This document shows, piece after piece, positions 55,113-64,000 of a stretch of 64,000 bases of DNA; within the stretch, counting starts at the first letter, position 1; every line of letters begins with the position of its first letter. The notes beneath the pieces are model-generated. The model worked only from the letters and a program-made list of their open reading frames with translations, had not been told where the DNA came from and made no database searches. The stretch comes from Pegoplata infirma (lineage: Eukaryota > Arthropoda > Insecta > Diptera > Anthomyiidae): positions 177,833,021 through 177,897,020 of the forward strand of contig OY992537.1 in assembly GCA_963921195.1 (NCBI GenBank). Reading direction: 5' to 3'. The position numbers were made by a program, and so were the translations under genes.

Positions 55113-57233
55113 TATGAGAAGTTCATAGTAGTCCAAACAAGAAATTTCTTACATTTTCAGGTAAAACTTGTTTAAAATTTAACAAAAGTTTTTTCGAATT
55201 TTTAATTATTTTCACAAGAATTTTTGAAAATTTAATAAAATTTGTTTTCAGTATTATAGATGAGATATTTAAGTATGTGTTAAAAAAGGAAAAACTGAAT
55301 TTTTCCTGATTAACATCTTTTTATTGACGTTTTAGTTGGCAGATTGTGAAAAATTTTCTATAAAATATTGACAAAATTGGGAAAATTTAATAAATTCCTT
55401 CAAAATTTTTACATTATTTTATTAAAATATCAAAATCTATCATATATTTTATGAGCTTGATAAAAAATACTAACAAAAAAATGGTTTTTTGATTTTTGAA
55501 AATTATTTTAAAATTGACTCTATAATTGTAGATTTTCTGTATACTGGCTAACTTTTGAGGTAATAATTTAGTTTAATTTTCGTTTTGGAAAAATTAATAA
55601 AAAATCAATATTTTAATAAAATTAAATTTGAATTAGGGAAAATTCATATAGTTTAAATTAAAAATACTGAAAAATAACTTTATATACGAAAATTCGTTCA
55701 AAAACTCTTCAAAATACGCTTTAAACTTTATCTTTGATTCTTTCCCTTATAATATAACCATCGGGTAGAATAATTATCTATAGAATTTTCTAAAAATTTA
55801 CAATTATTTTAAAAATTTGCTTTAATATCATATGAATTCATTTTAAATATGAAAACATATTTAATTTAATTACATTTTAAAATGATTTGAGACAAAAAAA
55901 GTGGATTTTTGAAATTTTTTATTTTTTTATTATATGATTACTTGTTTTTATATTGGAGTTAAAATTCAACTCATTGAATTTAACTAATTTCTAAGGATTT
56001 TTAGTAGAAATTTTAAACAAAAAAGATAGATTTTATTTTAAATAAATATATATTTTAAAATTACTTCAATTTCCGCCACCTAATATAAGTTTATTTGAAA
56101 ATAATATACTATTGATACACAGCCTTTTATATACTTTTTCTACATATAAGAAATTTATATACGTTTTGCCGTCGGCAAACACAACTTTTTTACTTGAGTA
56201 CTTTAGTATACAAAATATTACAATACATTAACACAACGTCTAAATAAATGAAAATCTATTTTATATTTATTTGTTAAACAAATTAAAGAATATAAAAAAA
56301 AAACTAAAATTAATTTGTTTTTAAAAAATTACATTAAAAAAATAATGTCTAAACCTATGTAAGAATTATATAAAATAAATTTTCCGACGGCAAAATTAAA
56401 ATTTTTTTATTTAAATTTTGTATAAAACTCTAAAATACTTAATAAAACTCAATATTAATTTGATAATTTGAAAAATATCAACTTTTCATAATAATTTAAT
56501 GATGAAAGAAGTTTGGTGCCAAACTTAAATTCGTGAAAATTTATGATTTTTTAATACAACTTGTACATAATATGTTTAAAGTCTACATAAAATTCTATAA
56601 AACTGCTTTAGTATTTAAGAAAAGGCAAAATTTAATGAAAAATAATAACAATAAATTTTCGCGCCAAAAGGTTTTTACAGAAATTTTCTGAATTTATATA
56701 AAATTTTTTCCAAAAAAAAATTATGAAATGAAAGATTTACAATAAAAATAAAAAAAATATATAATAAAATACCATAATTTAATGGACAACACAAAAATAA
56801 AATTTTCGCGCCAAACAATTATAGCTAAAAATTCCCACAATATTTTTAAAATATTATCGTATACGACCAATTTTAATAAAACTCAACCAAATATGTTTAT
56901 ACTGTATCTTAAAAATTTATTTATAAAAAAGTATTATTTTACAATTTGGCGCCAAAATCATATAACAGAAAAATCTAGTCAAACTCCTAATAAAACTTAG
57001 GTAAATATATAAAAAAAAATAAACATTTATTCTTAAAAAAATTAATTTGGCGCCAAAATCTAGTCAAACCCCTAATAAAACGTTGGTAAATAAATAAAAA
57101 ATAAACATTTAAAAAAAAATATTTTGGCGCCAAATTCATATCACAGAAAAATTAACTTTATTAAGAAAATATATAATAGAAATATTGTAGTTTTTGTTAA
57201 AAAAAATTATTCTCTTTTTCAAAAATATTTTGT
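55113..57233. other. H1-H3 spacer, unit 5/6: AT-rich, no gene
   Basis: Copy of 44103-46223, offset 11010. Confidence 0.8.
56165..56179. repeat. Palindrome TTTGCCGTCGGCAAA
   Basis: Unchanged equivalent of 1207-1221. Confidence 0.8.
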
Positions 57234-57249
57234 GGTCCTGAAAAGGACC
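57234..57249 (-). terminator. H3 mRNA 3' stem-loop, unit 6
   Basis: GGTCCTTTTCAGGACC on the mRNA strand. The downstream element is at 57211-57219. Confidence 0.95.
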
Positions 57250-57297
57250 GATTGTTTGAAAAGATGTGGGTATTTCTAGATGATGAAATGTTGTAAT

Positions 57298-58316
<1,019 letters not shown>

Positions 58317-58364
58317 ATTTTATGGAAAAATAACAAATTATCGACAAATTTAAAAAAAACAATC

Positions 58365-58380
58365 GGTCCTTTTCAGGACC
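58365..58380 (+). terminator. H4 mRNA 3' stem-loop, unit 6
   Basis: GGTCCTTTTCAGGACC. AAAAGAGA is at 58395-58402. Confidence 0.95.
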
Positions 58381-60148
58381 ACAAAAACTTTTTTAAAAGA
58401 GATTTTACTTGTTTTAAATTATACCATTTTTTTAGAAATTTATTGTATTTTCAAAAGAAATTTAATAATGATAAATTGAATATTTTTTAATTTTTTGTTG
58501 AAAGCCTTTGTAAATTACTTGGAAATATAATAAAAAAATAAAATATTTGGCGCGAAAAATATATTTTTTCATTATTTTTTTTTATGTATAAATTTATTTA
58601 AAAAAAAACATATCTTTAGTGTAGGACAACTTTTATTAAATTTTTTATTTTATTCTTCTAATAGAATACATGATTATTGATTAATTAAATTTTTTTTTTA
58701 ATGTCTTTGTATTTTTTGGAATTTTAATTTCTCAAGAATTTGTTTTTACTTAATATAGATTTTTTTGGCGCGAAAAATTATATCTGTGGTAATATTTAAG
58801 TTCTAGACATTTTCTTGGTATATTTTTGATAAATATAATCATACACACACAAACAAATCTAAATTTCATAAAAACTCCACCAGCAATGCTATGTACTTAC
58901 AACAACAAAAACATCCCTCCATAAACTAAAATAAAATGAATGCTTTCAAATAACTCTACATACATACACATGTATGTCCGTATACACAAAAGCCATATGC
59001 ATACCACAAAAAGAAAATCTATAACAAAGCGTACGATCTTTTGTTGTTTTTTTTTTTTTTTTAAGGCAGATGTATGTACATTTATAAAGATGTTTAGAAG
59101 AAAAATAAAGAATAATAATTAAATCCTATATGAAAAATTCATATCTAAGAAAACAATTTTATAAAACAAATGAACATTATCTTCTTATAAAATAATCAAA
59201 AAAATAATTTAATAAAAAAAAAATTAATTTTGTCATAAAATTATATAGAGAAATAATAAATACTAAAAAAATTAATAATCTTTTTAATTTTTTCTAAATT
59301 TCTATATAAATATTTTTTTAAAATAATGAAAAAAAAAAATATCTAAAGAAAAGCAATTCTTTGTGTTACTTCAAAAATATTCATTTGAAACTACTTCATT
59401 TTTTTACTACTGTACATTTTAACTCACATTGAAAAAAACAACAACATCAACTAACAGAACGGTTTTCACTATACAATCGTACACACAAATTAAACGAAAA
59501 TATTCGTATAATACACACACACACAATCACACACTCGACAACGAAAATCTATAACACAGCAAAAGTACAATAATTTGTTGTTGATTTTTTTTAGTTGGAA
59601 CAAATGGAGTTTTTTTTTACTGATTTTTTGCGCGCCAACATTTTTTTTTATATCTTATGATGACAATTGAATTAAAAAAATAGAAAAATTGATTTATTTA
59701 AAAAGAAAAAAATTTTTTCAGTAAAAAAAATAACTACATACAATAATTATTTTTCGCGCCAAAAAAAAAAAACTAAGAATATTTTTTTATTGAAAAATTA
59801 AAACTAAAAAATAAAATTTCGCGCCAAAAAAATATATTTATGAATAATTTTTTTTTTTAATATTTAAGAAAAATTGCAATTGAATAAAAAATTATATTTT
59901 TTTCGCGCAAAAAAAAAAAAAACTAAGAATATTTTTTGGAATTTTATTGAAAAATTTAAACTGGAAAAAAAAATATATTTATGAATTTTTTTTTTAATAT
60001 TTAAAGAAAAATTTCAGTTAAATAAAAAAGTATTTTTTTTTTGGCGCCAAAAAAAAAAATTGTATGTTATGAATAAGTTTTTTTTTATTAAATGTAAAAA
60101 ATAATTGTAGTTTATGAAAATTTGTTCTCTTTTTTAAAAATAATTTGT
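58381..60148. other. H4-H2A convergent spacer, unit 6: no gene
   Basis: Copy of the unit 4 spacer, offset 22020. Confidence 0.8.
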
Positions 60149-60164
60149 CGTCCTGAAAAGGACG
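60149..60164 (-). terminator. H2A mRNA 3' stem-loop, unit 6
   Basis: CGTCCTTTTCAGGACG on the mRNA strand. The downstream element is at 60126-60135. Confidence 0.95.
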
Positions 60165-60222
60165 GATTGTTTTTAATACGATGGTCTGTAGATATTTTTT
60201 TTTCCAATTTTTAGTTGTATAT

Positions 60223-60875
<653 letters not shown>

Positions 60876-61247
60876 ATGCCTCCTAAAGCAAGTGGTAAAG
60901 CAACCAAAAAGGCTGGTAAAGCTACAAAGAATATTACCAAAACTGACAAGACCAGAAGGAAGAAGCGTAAGGAATCTTATGCCATCTACATTTACAAAGT
61001 ATTGAAACAAGTACATCCAGATACTGGTATTTCTTCAAAGGCCATGAGTATCATGAACAGTTTTGTTAATGATATTTTTGAACGTATTGCTGCTGAAGCA
61101 TCTCGTTTGGCTCAATACAACAAACGTTCTACCATCACCAGTCGGGAAATTCAAACTGCTGTCCGTCTATTGTTGCCCGGTGAATTGGCTAAGCACGCTG
61201 TTAGTGAAGGTACTAAAGCCGTCACCAAATATACCAGTTCCAAGTAA
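60876..61247 (+). CDS. His2B: Histone H2B
   Basis: 123 codons from MPPKAS, a copy of the unit 4 gene; the last complete gene in the window. Confidence 0.99.
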   Translation: MPPKASGKATKKAGKATKNITKTDKTRRKKRKESYAIYIYKVLKQVHPDTGISSKAMSIMNSFVNDIFERIAAEASRLAQYNKRSTITSREIQTAVRLLLPGELAKHAVSEGTKAVTKYTSSK

Positions 61248-61282
61248 ATTTGACACACTATCATGCGAAAAATTCTATAAAA

Positions 61283-61298
61283 GGCCCTTTTCAGGGCC
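61283..61298 (+). terminator. H2B mRNA 3' stem-loop, unit 6
   Basis: GGCCCTTTTCAGGGCC. AAAAAAGAGA is at 61311-61320. Confidence 0.95.
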
Positions 61299-61402
61299 AC
61301 AAAATGAATTAAAAAAGAGATTTTACTTGTTTTGCTAGACTAACTATTTTTCGTTATTTTCTGTGGGTTTTTTGCGCGCCAAAATTTTTTTTTTAATATC
61401 TA

Positions 61403-61432
<30 letters not shown>
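61403..61432 (+). repeat. (ATG)10 microsatellite
   Basis: Ten copies. Confidence 0.95.
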
Positions 61433-61434
<2 letters not shown>

Positions 61435-61489
61435 TGAATGAAAAAATAAAAAATAAAATTTTCACGCCAAAAAAAAGTATTTGTATATA

Positions 61490-61798
61490 CAGTTGAACCT
61501 CGATTATCCGGGTTGCACGGGACCGGACTAAGCACGGATAATCGAAAAACACGGTTGAAAGAGGTTATATATTTTTCTACATTTGTATATGTTCGTGAAT
61601 ATATTGCACGGATAATAGAGGTAAAGCACGGTTAATAGAGGTATAAACAATAACAAAAACTACAATATGTACGTACATGTATGGATTGCACGGATAGTAG
61701 AGGTAAAGCACGGATAATAGAGGTAAAAAACAAACACACAGCTTGCCGGTTAATAGAGGCACCGCTTTGTAGAGGGCCGGATAATCGAGGTTCAACTG
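61490..61798. mobile_element. Non-autonomous pogo/Tigger-like MITE, unit 6
   Basis: Same element, site and base variant as units 4 and 5. Confidence 0.9.
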
Positions 61799-64000
61799 TA
61801 TTAATTTTTTTTTATTATAATTGAATGAAATTTTTTTCGCGCCAAAAGAAGAGAAATTTTTTTTAAATCTTCCATAAAATTTTACAAAAATTTTAAAATC
61901 TGGCAACATTTTGTTGACTTATGTGCGCTTCTCATAACATCGAATGCTCAGGAGATAGAATCATTATCAGAAAAAGTCGTCCCCCCACGGCAAAGAGAAA
62001 AAGAAAAAAAATATTAATGAAAATAAGGAGAAAAATTGCTTTATGATGATGAATAAAGAAGAAGAAAAAAAAAATCAAAATATAATTGAATAAAAATTTC
62101 CCATTTTTTGTTTCCAGCCACAAAAAATGTTTATGATTTTTTTTTTTTTAATTTTAAAGAAAAAACAATAAAAACGTGTATTTATGAATAATTTTTGTTT
62201 TAATTTTATTTTTTGCTTAAATTTTTTCGCGCCAAAAGAAGAAAAGCTATTTCTGTACTTTTTTTTTTAATTTTAAAGAAAAAACAATTTAATAACAAAA
62301 AAAGTTCTATTTCGCGCAAAAAAAAAAAATATTTATGAATATTCTATTTTTTGATTTTAAAAATCGCGCCAAATAAAAAAAAAATTTAATATTTTTCTTT
62401 TTCTTTTATTTTTTTTTTTTTTTAATTTTAAGAAAAATTATATTAAATTAAATAAAAAAATCTTTTCGCGCCAAAAAAAAGATATGAAATAATTGTTTTT
62501 TTTTTTTCTTAACTTTAAAGAGACTAAAGAAAAAAATTATAAAAACTATGAAAAATGGGCGAAAATTCATGTTTTTTTTTTTTTTTTGCGCGCCAACAAT
62601 AAAAAATAAATGAAATTTTTGTAAAATTTAAAAAAAAATCATAACAGTAAGAAAATTATAGTAAAATCGTCAAAAAATACTAAAAAAATAGGGAATTTTT
62701 GAAAATATAGATTTTTGCGCATCAAAAATATGTAAGAAAGACAAATTTCAAAAAATTAAGAAAAATTTTGGTAAATTGGACAAAAAATTACTGAAAAATA
62801 GGGAATTTTAAAAAATTTAGATTTTTGCGCGCCAAAAATATAAATAATAAATACAAATTTTTAAGAATCTTAAAAATAATAGTAAAATCGGCGAAAATTA
62901 CTGAAAAATCAAGAATTTTAGTTTTTTTTATACTTTTTTTGCGCGCCAAAAATATAAACTAAATGAAAATTAAAAAATAAGAAGAATTGTAGTAAAATCG
63001 ACGAAAAACTACTTAAAAATAAGGAATTTTTAAAAATAGAGATTTTTGTGCACCAAAAATACATAATAAATAAAAATTTAAAAAAATAATAGTAAAATCG
63101 CGCCAAAAATGTATAATAAATAAAAATTTTGTAAAATTAAAAAAACTCGCAAAAGTAAGAAAGTTTTAATTAAAATCGGCGAAAAATTAGTTAAAAATTG
63201 GAAAAATTTTAAAATGGAGATTTTTACGCGCCAAATTAAAAAATTAGTGAAAATTTAAAAAAAAAATCTTGAAAAAACTAGTAAAATCCACCAAAATTAC
63301 TAAAAATAGAGAATTTTTATTTCTTGCGCGCCAAAAATGTATAATAAATTAAAATTTTCAAAAAATCCTAAAAAGTAGGAAAAATAGAGTAAAATTGGCG
63401 AAAAACTAGTGAAATATTGGAAAATTTTTAAAAATAGAGATTTTTACGCGCCAAAATATAAAATAAAAAAAAAAAATAAAAAAATTATAAAAAACTTGTA
63501 AAATAGGAGAAAATGACTAAAAAAGTTGAGAATTTTTATTTTTTACGCGCCAAAAAAGTATAATAAATTTAAATTTTGTGAAATTTATTTTTGGCGAAAT
63601 ATTAGTGAAATATTGGAAAATTTTAAAAATAGAGATTTTTGCGCGCCAAAATAAAAAATAAATAAATATTTAAAAAAATCGTAAAAAACTAGTAAAATAG
63701 GAGAAAATTACAAAAAAAAATTGAGAAATTTTATTTTTTACGCGCCAAAAAAGTATAATAAATTTAAACTTTGTAAAATTTACAAAAAATACTAAAAAGT
63801 AGAAAAAATATAGTAAAAATAGAGATTTTTGCGCGCCAAAAGAAAAAATAAATTAAAATTTAAAAAAATCGTAAAAAAAACTAGTAAAATAGGAGAAAAT
63901 TAATAAAAAAAAAAAATAGAATTTTTATTTTTTACGCGCCAAAAAAGTATAATAAATTAAAATTTTGTAAAATTTACAAAAAATCCTAAAAAGTAGAAAA

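Larger units (their letters stand above)
61299..64000. repeat. H2B-H1 spacer, unit 6 (partial): E2F-like site array with MITE
   Basis: Copy of the unit 4 spacer, truncated by the window end within the satellite; no gene. Confidence 0.85.

Overview
This is a eukaryotic, insect-type tandem array of replication-dependent core and linker histone genes. Each complete unit carries five intronless genes in the order H3(-) H4(+) H2A(-) H2B(+) H1(-). H3/H4 and H2A/H2B are divergent pairs, the H4/H2A and H2B/H1 3' ends converge, and H1 stands alone. This is the gene order and orientation of the Drosophila histone repeat. The histone proteins are very close to Drosophila ones, including an H4 that begins MTGRGKGG and an H2A ending KKTEKKA. 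The organism is therefore most likely a higher fly (Brachycera, Schizophora). The very AT-rich spacers and the 11-kb unit, roughly twice the 5-kb D. melanogaster unit, point away from Drosophila and perhaps to a calyptrate fly. The species cannot be named from this sequence alone.

Layout: the window opens inside the first codons of an H1 gene (1-49, minus). It continues through five complete units, with H3 3' stem-loops at 2261, 13308, 24189, 35214 and 46224, and ends in a sixth unit (from 57234) that is cut before its H1. Unit lengths are 11047, 10881, 11025, 11010 and 11010 bp. Two subfamilies are visible. Units 1-2 lack a transposon. Units 3-6 carry a 309-bp pogo/Tigger-like MITE between H2B and H1, plus many shared silent changes. 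Units 4, 5 and 6 look identical wherever I compared them.

All complete genes have the metazoan histone mRNA 3' signals: a 6-bp stem with a UUUC loop, followed about 15-20 nt later by a purine-rich AAAAGAGA element, the expected U7 snRNP target. The two divergent promoters have TATA boxes, and all three promoter regions carry CA/GT-repeat elements, not the GAGA repeats known from the D. melanogaster H3-H4 promoter.

The most striking non-genic feature is dense arrays of E2F-consensus-like sites (TTTGGCGCG, TTTCGCGCC and the palindrome TTTGGCGCCAAA) throughout all three long spacers. In the H2B-H1 spacer they form a satellite with alternating spacings of about 97 and 130 bp. No other protein gene, tRNA, rRNA or CRISPR was found. 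The remaining open frames are AT-rich or antisense shadows.
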